Shown here: positions 1 through 8,424 of the stretch, one piece after another | How positions within the stretch are numbered: the stretch's first letter is position 1 | Layout: each line of letters opens with the position of its first letter | Assembly (NCBI GenBank): GCA_016929335.1 | Contig: JAFGIY010000185.1 | Coordinates: 1 to 64,000, forward strand | DNA: 64,000 nt | DNA from: Acidobacteriota bacterium | GTDB taxonomy: Bacteria > Acidobacteriota > UBA6911 | Direction: 5' to 3' | Position numbers and translations under genes: made by a program | The notes under the pieces: generated by a model | The model's database searches: none | Seen by the model: only the letters and a program-made list of their open reading frames with translations | Told to the model about the DNA's origin: nothing

Positions 1-226
1 CGGAATCGGAAGTTTACATAATACATCTGATCAGAACTTGCCTCGGAGGATTCGCAATCAAAAAGGCAGCTTGAAATACCTATCCTTTAACGCCGATCTA
101 TAGCTTGTAGATATCGGTTTCTGCTTTTTGATATAAGGCCAAATCACGATAGAATATGACAATCAGGTTGAGCCATTTTTTTGGACGCGCAATCTATAAT
201 GAAAGCTGACATCACTAACAAATTAT

Positions 227-1285
227 ATGGCTAGCGTTCTGTACACCATTCGCAACATCCAATCCTGGCTGCTCGGTCCGGAAGTGCAATTTACAGACGG
301 CCCGCATTGTGGAGCAGTGATTGGATGGCTTGACGAGCAAGGGTCTCCTCAATTCCTATATCCGGAGATAACCGGATACTATCTGAGCTGGCTTTCTTTT
401 CTGGCTCAATCCACAGGGCAAGCAGACGAACTCATTCGCCGGGCTAATTTGGCGCTGGCATGGATTGCAAAATATCTTTTAGCCGGCGAGACCCTTAAAA
501 CTCGCATTTATCTTGGACCGGAAAATATCCCAGATTGGAGAAACAGCGGTTCTTTTTCCTTCGATCTTGCCATGCTGGCTCGAGGAGTCGCATCTGTCAA
601 AAATCCTGAGGACGAGAATCTGAGACGATCTTTGTTGGAGCAATTGTTTGAGCGCCTCCTGCCGTTTTGTGACGATACTGGCAGGCTCCACGCCTTCCTG
701 CAACACACGCCGAATGAAACCTATACCCCTTCGCGCTGGTCCTGTGCTCATGGCCCCCAGCAAATCAAAGCAGCCACAGCAATTCTGTCTTCAAATTCAA
801 TCTCGCAGATTCCGGCCCGGCTTCTTCATACATCTAATTCGGTATACAAGCGCTGGCGCGATTATACAGGAATACCGGGTCCGGATGGCACACATGCCGC
901 CTTTTATCATCTTGAAGGCCTGGTTTTGGCGGCGGTCAATGGTTTGGATACTCAAGCCCCTGCTCTCATCGAAAACGGCTTCAGGCGGATTGTGGCGGCG
1001 CAGGAACCTTTGAAGCGGTCTGATGTTCTCGCTCAGGCTCTTCGTATCGGATGTCTCCTCTGCAACGGACTGCAGGATTCCGATCTCACCAATAGGCTGC
1101 AGCGCTTTGCAGATGAACTGGAACAATTCACGACTCCTGACGGAGGCATGTTGTTTTCAAAATCTCCTCATTATCGGCACAAAAACGTCTGGTCGGCCAT
1201 TTTCGCGCATCAGGCGCTATATTTTTATGAAGTGATTGCTTCGGGCAACTCCCTCGATAATCATATGCTGCAACTCCTGATTTAG
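227..1285 (+). CDS. Hypothetical all-alpha protein of a polysaccharide locus
   Basis: I do not recognise a named family. The 352-residue protein has no clear signal peptide or membrane segment. It is rich in Trp, Tyr and Leu helices, for example YPEITGYYLSWLSFLA near residue 46. It ends with a patch reading DGGMLFSKSPHYRHKNVWSA before FAHQALYFYE, the kind of spacing seen in alpha/alpha-toroid enzymes such as sugar epimerases and polysaccharide lyases. That fold is inference only. The gene sits 13 bp before a radical-SAM gene and upstream of glycosyltransferases, so a role in making or trimming a surface polysaccharide is plausible. No strong ribosome-binding site precedes the ATG, so the start is uncertain. 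The 226 bases before it hold no gene I can support. Confidence 0.6.
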   Translation: MASVLYTIRNIQSWLLGPEVQFTDGPHCGAVIGWLDEQGSPQFLYPEITGYYLSWLSFLAQSTGQADELIRRANLALAWIAKYLLAGETLKTRIYLGPENIPDWRNSGSFSFDLAMLARGVASVKNPEDENLRRSLLEQLFERLLPFCDDTGRLHAFLQHTPNETYTPSRWSCAHGPQQIKAATAILSSNSISQIPARLLHTSNSVYKRWRDYTGIPGPDGTHAAFYHLEGLVLAAVNGLDTQAPALIENGFRRIVAAQEPLKRSDVLAQALRIGCLLCNGLQDSDLTNRLQRFADELEQFTTPDGGMLFSKSPHYRHKNVWSAIFAHQALYFYEVIASGNSLDNHMLQLLI

Positions 1286-1298
1286 GGTAGGTCTTACC

Positions 1299-2789
1299 AT
1301 GCCGTCCTTTTCAAGGCTGCTAAAAGGAATCTCTCTTGGAATGCGAGGGAATTCGTCACATCAATTCGACTCAGAGCCTCATCACATAACAGCCGCGATG
1401 CCGAAGGTTCTCTGGATCGAGCTTACATCAAAGTGTCCCTATGACTGCATATTTTGCACAAGAAAGATCCGCTTTGGCGAAGGCCGGCATCTGGATTTCG
1501 ACATCTATAAATCGCTGATCAATGAACTTGATTTTCCCGAGTTCATTGGGCTGAACTATTCCGGCGAATCCATCTTTTACCCGCATCTAATTGAAGCCAT
1601 ACAACTGGCCAATTCCACGGGCGCCAGTTCGGAGCTTGTAACAGCCTTCTCGACTATATCCGTCGAGCTGCTGAGAGCCATCGTCAAAACGGGGCTCGAC
1701 CGGCTTGCCATTTCGCTCCATACCATGGACGCCCGGCAATACAGAGACATCTATCGCCTTGCGACACTGGAGCTTCTCAAGGAGCGGGTAGATGATCTGT
1801 TACGGATCAAGCTAGAACAGCACACGGATAAACCAAGACTCGACTTCTGTTTTGTGGCAATTCACGAAAACCTGGATCAGCTCATCGAAGTCGCTCGCTA
1901 TGCCGGGCATGTGGGAAACGCTGAGATTTTTATTCATCCTGTAATCGGGCGTCATCCCGTATCTCACGACTTCTCAAAAGAGCTTTCGGCGAACAAACTG
2001 ACGGATTCTTTTAAGGAGGATTTACGGAAGGTCATTGCGGTAACGCGCAAAGCCGTTCCGGACATCCCGGTCACCGTATTGAATCCCGATATCAATCTCC
2101 ATCCCAGGCTTGGATGCTCACCAGCATATTTCGCTCCACGACTGCCGGCTGGGGCCAGCATTCATACATGCGATCAGAGTCCTTTCGAAAGCGTGCATAT
2201 TCTGGCCAACGGAGACGTTGTTGTGTGTGAAGTGCATGACGAAGTCCCCGTTGGAAATTTGCACAATCAAAGCTTGAGGGAGATCTGGAATGGCGATCGC
2301 TATCAGGAGTTTCGAAGGAAATACAGGAATTCAGAAATCCCCGAATGTTGCGATTGCGTGTGGAAGATGGCTTTCCTGCCGATGCCGTGGAAATCAGAGA
2401 TCTCTGCTGCCGATGGTATGAGTCCCCAGTTGCTACGGGGTTGGTATTTCAATGAAGGCGACACTTCAATCTGGAGCAGGCGCGAGAGCCTGCTCGCACT
2501 GGAAAATTCGAGGCGCGCCAAACGGATCCGAATCTGCGGTTTTTTATCACGCGCTCCCAAAGGAAAAATCAACACGCTTCGGATAAAGTGCAATGAACGC
2601 GACATCGGCTGCATTGCAAATCCAGGGGGGAGTGAACGGCATTTCAACGATGAATTTCTTTTGCCCGTCCGGGATTCAAAGCTGTTTTTCAGCTTTTTCT
2701 GCGAATACACATTCCGCCCTGTATTGTGGGAGATCAATTCAGACACTCGCGATCTAGGCTTCGCCTTGGAGAAGATCGAGATTCAATAG
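1299..2789 (+). CDS. Radical SAM/SPASM protein with C-terminal beta-type domain
   Basis: This is a radical S-adenosylmethionine enzyme. The CX3CX2C motif KCPYDCIFC (Cys46, Cys50, Cys53) binds the catalytic 4Fe-4S cluster. Further cysteines follow in a SPASM-like arrangement between about residues 270 and 365 (HTCDQ, VVVCEVHDE, then GNLHNQSLREIWN and CCDC), which would hold auxiliary clusters. Residues from about 385 to 496 form an extra domain that opens with GWYFNEGD and ends with DTRDLGFALEKIEI. This resembles a small beta domain I associate with glycosyltransferases and surface-sugar proteins. The gene lies 13 bp after the preceding gene and 6 bp before a glycosyltransferase, so they are probably co-transcribed. 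The substrate is unknown; modification of a sugar or carrier lipid is an inference from context. Confidence 0.85.
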   Translation: MPSFSRLLKGISLGMRGNSSHQFDSEPHHITAAMPKVLWIELTSKCPYDCIFCTRKIRFGEGRHLDFDIYKSLINELDFPEFIGLNYSGESIFYPHLIEAIQLANSTGASSELVTAFSTISVELLRAIVKTGLDRLAISLHTMDARQYRDIYRLATLELLKERVDDLLRIKLEQHTDKPRLDFCFVAIHENLDQLIEVARYAGHVGNAEIFIHPVIGRHPVSHDFSKELSANKLTDSFKEDLRKVIAVTRKAVPDIPVTVLNPDINLHPRLGCSPAYFAPRLPAGASIHTCDQSPFESVHILANGDVVVCEVHDEVPVGNLHNQSLREIWNGDRYQEFRRKYRNSEIPECCDCVWKMAFLPMPWKSEISAADGMSPQLLRGWYFNEGDTSIWSRRESLLALENSRRAKRIRICGFLSRAPKGKINTLRIKCNERDIGCIANPGGSERHFNDEFLLPVRDSKLFFSFFCEYTFRPVLWEINSDTRDLGFALEKIEIQ

Positions 2790-2795
2790 GAATAT

Positions 2796-4988
2796 ATGAA
2801 GCCGAACTTGAGACGAAAGATACTCCCTTTGCTCGTTGCCGCACTCCTGACTGCACTGCGGACAATCGATTTCATCGGCACGGCGATTACAAAATGGATC
2901 TCATTTCCGTCCGTTCGGTCGCGCACCGCACGCCGACCGGGAATATCCGTGATAATTCCCGAGCGCGCAAATCCTGTAATGCTGAGAGAGTGCATTGAAA
3001 GCGTGGTCAAGGCATTGCATAACATCCAGGAACCCGTCGAGATAATTGTGGTCGTTAACGCAGCTCCTGTGTTGATCTATGGAGATCTAATCCGCCGGCA
3101 TCCATCTATCCGATGGATGTTTTTTCATAAACCACTCTGGTTCAACGGAGCCATTCGCAAGGGCCTGAAAGCCGCCAAATATGACTGGGTTTATTTGCTT
3201 AACAGCGATATGACCGTGGATCCAATGGCGCTTGTCGAACTATTGCCCTGGCGAGCACCTCATGTATTTGCAATCGCCTCCCAAATTATCTTTAGGAATC
3301 AGGCTATTCGCCGCGAAGAAACCGGTTGGACGAGATTTCGGCAATTGGACAGTCTGCCTGAGATTTTCGATGTGCTGCCGGAAGATGATTTTGTTCGCGG
3401 AACGCTTTATGCCGGCGGAGGTGCATCGCTCTTTCAAAAAGGTTTGCTCCGCCGTTTCTCGGCCGGAACTCACATTTACAATCCATTCTATTGGGAAGAT
3501 GTGGAATGGGGTACGATTGCGTGGCGATGCGGTTTCGAATCGCTTTTTTGCCCGCGCTCAATCGCTCATCACCATCACAGGGCAACGAACAGGCTCTTTT
3601 TCTCCGAATCTGCGATTGATTGGATCTTTCAAAGAAACCGAATCCATTACGAACTGAGGAACACTCTTCTGACGCCCGATGTCCGTCGGACTATTCTCGA
3701 CCGGGTATGCAAACTGGAGACCAACGCATGCCTGGAAATGCTCAGGCCATCGGCCCTGGCGATGCTCCTCTGGGCCAGGATCAAATATTGGACGTATCCA
3801 TACCATAAACTCCCGCTGCAATTCACATGGCACATGCGTTACATGACACCTTGGTCAACGGCAGCGGCCAAGCCTACTCTTATAGTTGTAACACCATATG
3901 CGATATACCCTCCATCGCATGGTGGTGCCATGCGTTTGCAGAGACTTATTGCAGCCGTATCGGAGTTCTTCAATGTGATTCTCCTGAGTGATGAAGCGGG
4001 AAACTATCATGCCGACGCTTTGCAGTATTTCAAGCCGCTTTCTTCAGTCCACCTTGTATCCGGGCGCCAGAGCGACACCGGCGCATCACGAATCCAGAGG
4101 ATCCGAAGTCATTCTCATCCGGACTTAAAAATCATGTTGGCGATGCTTATTGCTTCAAGAACCCCCGCAATCGTTCAAATCGAATTCACGGAACTGGCAG
4201 GGCTTATCGATGCCAAGCGCAGATCAACTCCGTGGTTGCTGACACAGCACGAAGTCTGGCAATCGCATCAGACAGAGGCGGCAATGTCCGATGACAGCTT
4301 CGAATCCCATGTGGTCGACAAATTCGATGCGGTCATTACCTGTTGTGAAGAAGACGCACGACTTGTGAATCACCCAGCCGTATACGTAGTCCCTAATGGC
4401 GCCGACATCGATTCGGCTCCATACATCCCTTCACCGCAATCGGGTCCCATTCTTTTTATCGGGCCTTTCCGATATCTTCCCAATCTGCATGGCATCAAAG
4501 CATTCCTGGAAAATGTTTACCCGTATCTTTCGGAGTCAATACCGAATCTCCGCTTATTGGTGCTGGGAGGGCACAGCGCGACAGAAGCTGCATCAAGATT
4601 TCAGTGCTTCAGTCAGAGGGGCATTGAGGTCATGGATTTTGTCGAGCACGTCCGGCCAATCCTGGATCAATGCTCTCTCACTATCAATCCGCTCCACGGT
4701 GTGCGCGGGAGTTGCCTGAAAGTAGCCGAGTCGCTAATAGCCGGACGTGTGTGTATTTCAACGAACGAGGGCGCGAGGGGGTTTTCTCATCTCAATTCTC
4801 ATGCTTTGGTAACGGCTGACTCGATTGCGGAACTCGAAGATCCCATTCGCCGATTTTTCTGTGATGTCACGTACAGGCGCTCCCGTGAATTGCCCGCCCC
4901 TCATATTTTGCGTGAATGCTCCTGGGATGCAAGCGCTCAAAGACTGCTTTCGATCTACAATAAGATTATTAAGCAAAGAGCTTCTTAA
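2796..4988 (+). CDS. Fused GT2-GT4 glycosyltransferase
   Basis: This 730-residue protein joins two glycosyltransferases. Residues from about 50 to 290 are a GT-A, family-2-like domain: ISVIIPER, then LLNSDMTVDP as the probable metal-binding Asp region, then a conserved FYWEDVEWG segment. Residues from about 360 to 725 are a GT-B, family-4-like domain: VVTPYAIYPPSHGGAMR at its start, VPNGAD in the middle and KVAESLIAGR near the nucleotide-sugar site. A hydrophobic stretch near residues 10-25 could anchor it at the inner membrane. It would transfer two sugars in sequence during polysaccharide assembly. It lies 6 bp after the radical-SAM gene. Donor and acceptor sugars cannot be read from the sequence. 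Confidence 0.85.
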   Translation: MKPNLRRKILPLLVAALLTALRTIDFIGTAITKWISFPSVRSRTARRPGISVIIPERANPVMLRECIESVVKALHNIQEPVEIIVVVNAAPVLIYGDLIRRHPSIRWMFFHKPLWFNGAIRKGLKAAKYDWVYLLNSDMTVDPMALVELLPWRAPHVFAIASQIIFRNQAIRREETGWTRFRQLDSLPEIFDVLPEDDFVRGTLYAGGGASLFQKGLLRRFSAGTHIYNPFYWEDVEWGTIAWRCGFESLFCPRSIAHHHHRATNRLFFSESAIDWIFQRNRIHYELRNTLLTPDVRRTILDRVCKLETNACLEMLRPSALAMLLWARIKYWTYPYHKLPLQFTWHMRYMTPWSTAAAKPTLIVVTPYAIYPPSHGGAMRLQRLIAAVSEFFNVILLSDEAGNYHADALQYFKPLSSVHLVSGRQSDTGASRIQRIRSHSHPDLKIMLAMLIASRTPAIVQIEFTELAGLIDAKRRSTPWLLTQHEVWQSHQTEAAMSDDSFESHVVDKFDAVITCCEEDARLVNHPAVYVVPNGADIDSAPYIPSPQSGPILFIGPFRYLPNLHGIKAFLENVYPYLSESIPNLRLLVLGGHSATEAASRFQCFSQRGIEVMDFVEHVRPILDQCSLTINPLHGVRGSCLKVAESLIAGRVCISTNEGARGFSHLNSHALVTADSIAELEDPIRRFFCDVTYRRSRELPAPHILRECSWDASAQRLLSIYNKIIKQRAS

Positions 4989-5137
4989 CAAAACACGCAA
5001 ATGGTTTCGTAATCAGCAAAAATGCAATAATTGTTTTTGCACTCATGGCCATCAACTCTCATCAATCCTCGATTGGCGAATTAATGCGTCTCGAATCCAA
5101 CCGAGCAAAAATGCTATCATAGGCCTCCTAATTCATA

Positions 5138-6364
5138 ATGGGGCGAATTGTGATCCATATTCCCTCGAAATCTCCGGCATCTAATTCTCCTCTTAAAATC
5201 GCTATTATCTTTGGGACTCGTCCGGAAGCAATTAAACTGGCACCTCTGATCCATCGTCTAAAGGGGTACCCGAAGCGATTCAGCGCCGTTACAATCGTTA
5301 CCGCTCAGCATCGCGCGATGCTGGATCAGGTTCTGGAGCTTTTTTCGATCCAGCCGGATTACGATCTTCACATCATCAAGCCGCGCCAGACCCTTTCGCA
5401 GATCGCGGCTAACGCCATTACCGGCCTCGACTCAATTCTTAGGAAGGAAGAGCCGGATTACGTGGTGGTTCAAGGGGACACGTCCACGACGTTCATAGGT
5501 GCGCTTGCAGCCTTTTACCACAAGATTTCGGTGGCGCACGTAGAAGCAGGTTTGAGAACGCGTCAGAAGTATTATCCGTTCCCTGAGGAAATCAACCGGC
5601 ACCTAACCACGGTTCTATCGGACTTTCATTTTGCTCCTACATCGGAATCCAGACAAAACCTGCTGGACGAAGGGATCCCGCCGGACAAAGTCTGGGTGAC
5701 CGGCAATACCGTCATCGACACGCTGCAGGATGTGCTTTGTTGGAAGAAGAAATGCGATCACCCGGTTCTGGAAAGAGTAGCTCGGGAAAAGCTGCGGGCA
5801 ATTTTTGTTACTTCTCACCTAAGGGAAAACCAGGGGAAGCCGCAGGCGCAGATCTGTTCCGCTTTGCTTGAGCTTACGGAAAGATTTCGCGACATTCTAA
5901 TTGTCTTTCCCGTTCATTTGAGCCCGGCTGTTCGCGATGTTGTCCTGCCGCGATTGGGACAGCACAACCGCATTATTCTGCTCGATCCAATCGATTACTT
6001 TGAGACCATCCATTTCATGAAGGCCTCCTACCTGGTTCTGACGGACTCAGGAGGAATTCAGGAAGAGGCTCCGGCTCTCGGCAAACCTGTGCTTGTGCTG
6101 CGCGATGCAACGGAACGGCCGGAAGGCGTGGTGGCTGGGACAGCCCGGCTGGTCGGCACCAAAACCAGCAACATTACACACGCTGTTTCCGAGTTGCTCT
6201 CTGACTTCGGGATTTATCGCAAAATGTCCGAGGCGATCAATCCTTATGGAGATGGTATGGCCAGCGAGAGGATTCTCCAGGCATTGGAGTTTTTGGCAGG
6301 CCGCGCGTCTAGCCCGGAGCCCTTCGGCAGCGTTTCTGCGCAAGTCAATCAAGTCACCCCTTAG
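5138..6364 (+). CDS. wecB: UDP-N-acetylglucosamine 2-epimerase (non-hydrolysing)
   Basis: The enzyme interconverts UDP-GlcNAc and UDP-ManNAc in the cytoplasm and feeds ManNAc-type sugars into surface polysaccharides. The 408-residue protein matches the family's usual length apart from a short N-terminal lead of about 18 residues. Family signatures are clear: FGTRPEAIKLAPLI at the N-terminus, QGDTSTTFIGALAAFY, HVEAGLRT, and TDSGGIQEEAPALGKPVLVL near the nucleotide site. It is 149 bp downstream of the glycosyltransferase, same strand, and is the last intact gene of the polysaccharide cluster. The chosen ATG is the first in frame; an internal start nearer KIAIIFGTRPEA is possible but no better site is seen. 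Confidence 0.95.
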   Translation: MGRIVIHIPSKSPASNSPLKIAIIFGTRPEAIKLAPLIHRLKGYPKRFSAVTIVTAQHRAMLDQVLELFSIQPDYDLHIIKPRQTLSQIAANAITGLDSILRKEEPDYVVVQGDTSTTFIGALAAFYHKISVAHVEAGLRTRQKYYPFPEEINRHLTTVLSDFHFAPTSESRQNLLDEGIPPDKVWVTGNTVIDTLQDVLCWKKKCDHPVLERVAREKLRAIFVTSHLRENQGKPQAQICSALLELTERFRDILIVFPVHLSPAVRDVVLPRLGQHNRIILLDPIDYFETIHFMKASYLVLTDSGGIQEEAPALGKPVLVLRDATERPEGVVAGTARLVGTKTSNITHAVSELLSDFGIYRKMSEAINPYGDGMASERILQALEFLAGRASSPEPFGSVSAQVNQVTP

Positions 6365-6495
6365 GCAAGAGGCCGTAAAAATCGCTCTCCCGACTTTAGT
6401 CCTGACTCATTCTGCAGTGGAATCCTATTGTTAGTATTGGTTTTTGGCACCCTTATGGCTTCTTATTGCAGCTTGATTCGCCGACGATAACAGCG

Positions 6496-6712
6496 GTCTC
6501 ATTTAATAATGATGGAGACGCGCTGGAACAGATTGGAATTCGCAACTTCATCCCGCACATGCAGCTGCAGAGTATAGGTTCCCTTCCTGAAATTTTTAAG
6601 AGGCAGGGTTATCGCAACCATAGATTTGCTTTTCTCTCTTCGGATGATTGCATACCCGGCAGTCCGCCCATTCGTCCGGGGCCGGCAGCAAAAAGCGTAA
6701 TCATACATATCG
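6496..6712 (-). pseudogene. Decayed C-terminal tail of a VWFA-related protein
   Basis: The minus strand encodes VAITLPLKNFRKGTYTLQLH followed by a segment ending in SIIIK. This closely parallels the last about 40 residues of the intact VWFA-related protein at 25187-27553 (VAISLPLKNLKRGTYMLQVH). Just upstream, a different frame reads GPGRMGGLPGMQSSEERK, matching GPGRMGGPPGMQGAEERK of the intact protein. So one frameshift separates two recognisable blocks of the same paralogue. The rest of the gene (about 90%) is absent; the sequence before it belongs to an unrelated gene tail. This is a truncated, frameshifted remnant, not a functional gene. Confidence 0.75.
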
Positions 6713-6750
6713 ACTGCCTTGGGACGGACCGATTAGTTGGCGCCCACTCT

Positions 6751-7210
6751 TCAGGGAGCATTCGGGGACGTCACCGTTTGAGCTTTTCTTATAACTACAA
6801 ATTCCGTACGCCTGCTATCTCTGATGGTTTTGAGATCGAGCGAGGAGCGCTGAGATTCGACGCTCCTTATCAAGGCATAGATCTGCGGATCGTGATTCAA
6901 CCAGCTGATCCAATTGGGATCCCCTTCCTTGCAGCCGCAGAGACGGTAAACAATCGCGGTCTCCGGATCCTTTTTTACGCTGCTCAGCAGCTCGTCAATT
7001 TGGGTACCGTTCAATTCCGAAAAACCCAGCTCCTCTACGCGAATTTTGCCTTTCGAGAGAACGTAAATCGGATAGGCGATCGAATAATTTACTCCGTAAA
7101 TCTTCTTTATATTCGCCGCTTTCAGAAACTCACAGACTTCAGTAATTGCCTGCAATATAGGTGCGCGCCGATGCGCTCAAAATCCCTTTCAAAAGCCATA
7201 ATTTCAGGTT
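6751..7210 (-). pseudogene. Tail fragment of a membrane glycosyltransferase (GT39-like)
   Basis: A minus-strand frame of 134 codons encodes FLKAANIKKIYGVNYSIAYP, then LSKGKIRVEELGF. This resembles the soluble C-terminal tail of dolichyl-phosphate-mannose-type (PMT/GT39) membrane glycosyltransferases. The match is by recollection of the family and is moderate. No membrane-spanning N-terminal part exists: the frame closes just upstream and a different frame (LKGILSASARTYI) may carry the preceding residues, implying a frameshift near 7160. The 8-bp tandem repeat begins about 70 bp further upstream. It looks like a truncated remnant between wecB and the MoxR operon. Confidence 0.5.
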
Positions 7211-7279
7211 AGGATGCCACCGAATTCGATGAAGGGGGCACTTTTTAATCCAGAAGTTTACATCGCCAACATTTCTCTC

Positions 7280-7431
7280 TTTACCCCTTTACCCCTCTAC
7301 CCCTTTACCCCTCTACCCCTTTACCCCTCTGCCCCTTTACCCCTCTACCCCTTTACCCCTCTGCCCCTTTACCCCTCTGCCCCTTTACCCCTCTGCCCCT
7401 TTACCCCTCTGCCTCTTTACCCCTTTACCCC
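7280..7431. repeat. Tandem repeat, 19 copies of an 8-bp unit
   Basis: Nineteen contiguous 8-bp units run without a gap. Three forms occur, TTTACCCC, TCTACCCC and TCTGCCCC, plus one unit with a single change (TCTGCCTC). TTTACCCC alternates with one of the TCT forms across most of the array, giving a 16-bp higher-order period. One strand is almost pure pyrimidine. The array lies 39 bp before the MoxR start codon. An open frame across it is only a by-product of the repeat. Confidence 0.97.
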
Positions 7432-7470
7432 TTTTTGTATTCGTGGATCCGATAGTATACTCTAGAGCCT

Positions 7471-8424
7471 ATGACCAAATCGGTGGAGCTGGAACCAGGG
7501 ATCCGCAGGCTGCAGAGCGCGATCGAGACCGTAGTCAGGGGAAAGCCGGAAGCCGTCCGGCTTGCGTTGGTCTGTTTGCTCGCAGACGGCCATCTGCTTA
7601 TCGAAGATGTTCCAGGTGTTGGAAAGACAACTCTCGCGCATTCGCTTGCACGCGTTTTTGATTGCACTTTCCGCAGAATACAATTCACCAGCGATCTTCT
7701 TCCTTCGGATATCCTCGGAGTATCCGTTTTTAACCAGACCGACCAAACGTTCGGTTTTCGCAAAGGGCCGATTTTCGCGCATATCGTTCTCGCGGATGAA
7801 ATCAACCGTACAACCCCGAAAACGCAGAGTGCCCTCCTGGAAGCGATGAGCGAGGGCAGAGTCAGTGTCGACAATCATACCCATCTGCTCCCCCGTCCGT
7901 TTATGGTCGTAGCCACGCAGAACCCCATCGAGCATCACGGCACGTATCCTCTTCCCGAATCCCAGCTGGACCGTTTTCTGATGCGCATTAAAATGGGATA
8001 TCCGGAAAACGACGCCGAAAAGGAAATCCTTCGACGACAAAATCGCATGCCTGATCTGGAGCATCTTCAGCCCATAATGCGGGCCGACGACATACTGGGA
8101 GCCCAGTCATCGGTCAGCGGCGTCCGGGTTGATGAGTCGTTGCTCGACTACATCATGGCGATCGTCGAAGCTACACGCCAATCGGAATTCCTTCTCATAG
8201 GAGCAAGCCCTCGCGGATCGCTGGCGCTTCGCCGTGCGGCGCAGGCACTGGCCTATTATGAAGGACGTGATTACTGCATCCCGGACGATATCAAGCGGCT
8301 GGTTCTGCCTGTTCTTGCCCACCGGGTGATTGTCAGTTCCAAATACTCCTCGCCTTACAAGCGAAGCGAAGAGGCAGAGGCCATTCTTGCTGAGATACTT
8401 CGAAGCATTGAAGTCCCGCTTTAA
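7471..8424 (+). CDS. MoxR-family AAA+ ATPase
   Basis: A cytoplasmic AAA+ ATPase of 317 residues, normal for MoxR. Walker A reads EDVPGVGKTTLAHSLA (about residues 45-60), Walker B reads IVLADEINR (about 105-113), and sensor-type sequence VVATQNPIEHHGTYPLPESQ follows. MoxR proteins are thought to act as chaperone-like ATPases that help mature or insert partner proteins. The next genes encode DUF58 and a transglutaminase-like membrane protein, the classic MoxR neighbours, and overlap or abut it, so the three form an operon. The substrate is unknown. The gene starts 39 bp after the 8-bp repeat array, which therefore occupies its leader or promoter. Confidence 0.93.
   Translation: MTKSVELEPGIRRLQSAIETVVRGKPEAVRLALVCLLADGHLLIEDVPGVGKTTLAHSLARVFDCTFRRIQFTSDLLPSDILGVSVFNQTDQTFGFRKGPIFAHIVLADEINRTTPKTQSALLEAMSEGRVSVDNHTHLLPRPFMVVATQNPIEHHGTYPLPESQLDRFLMRIKMGYPENDAEKEILRRQNRMPDLEHLQPIMRADDILGAQSSVSGVRVDESLLDYIMAIVEATRQSEFLLIGASPRGSLALRRAAQALAYYEGRDYCIPDDIKRLVLPVLAHRVIVSSKYSSPYKRSEEAEAILAEILRSIEVPL

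Noticed and set aside
7280..7431. Possible CRISPR array
   Set aside because: Units are 8 bp, contiguous and without spacers; no cas genes nearby.
7214..7465. Open frame encoding a Pro/Leu/Tyr repeat protein
   Set aside because: It is only the translation of the 8-bp tandem repeat; no flanking coding signal or family match.
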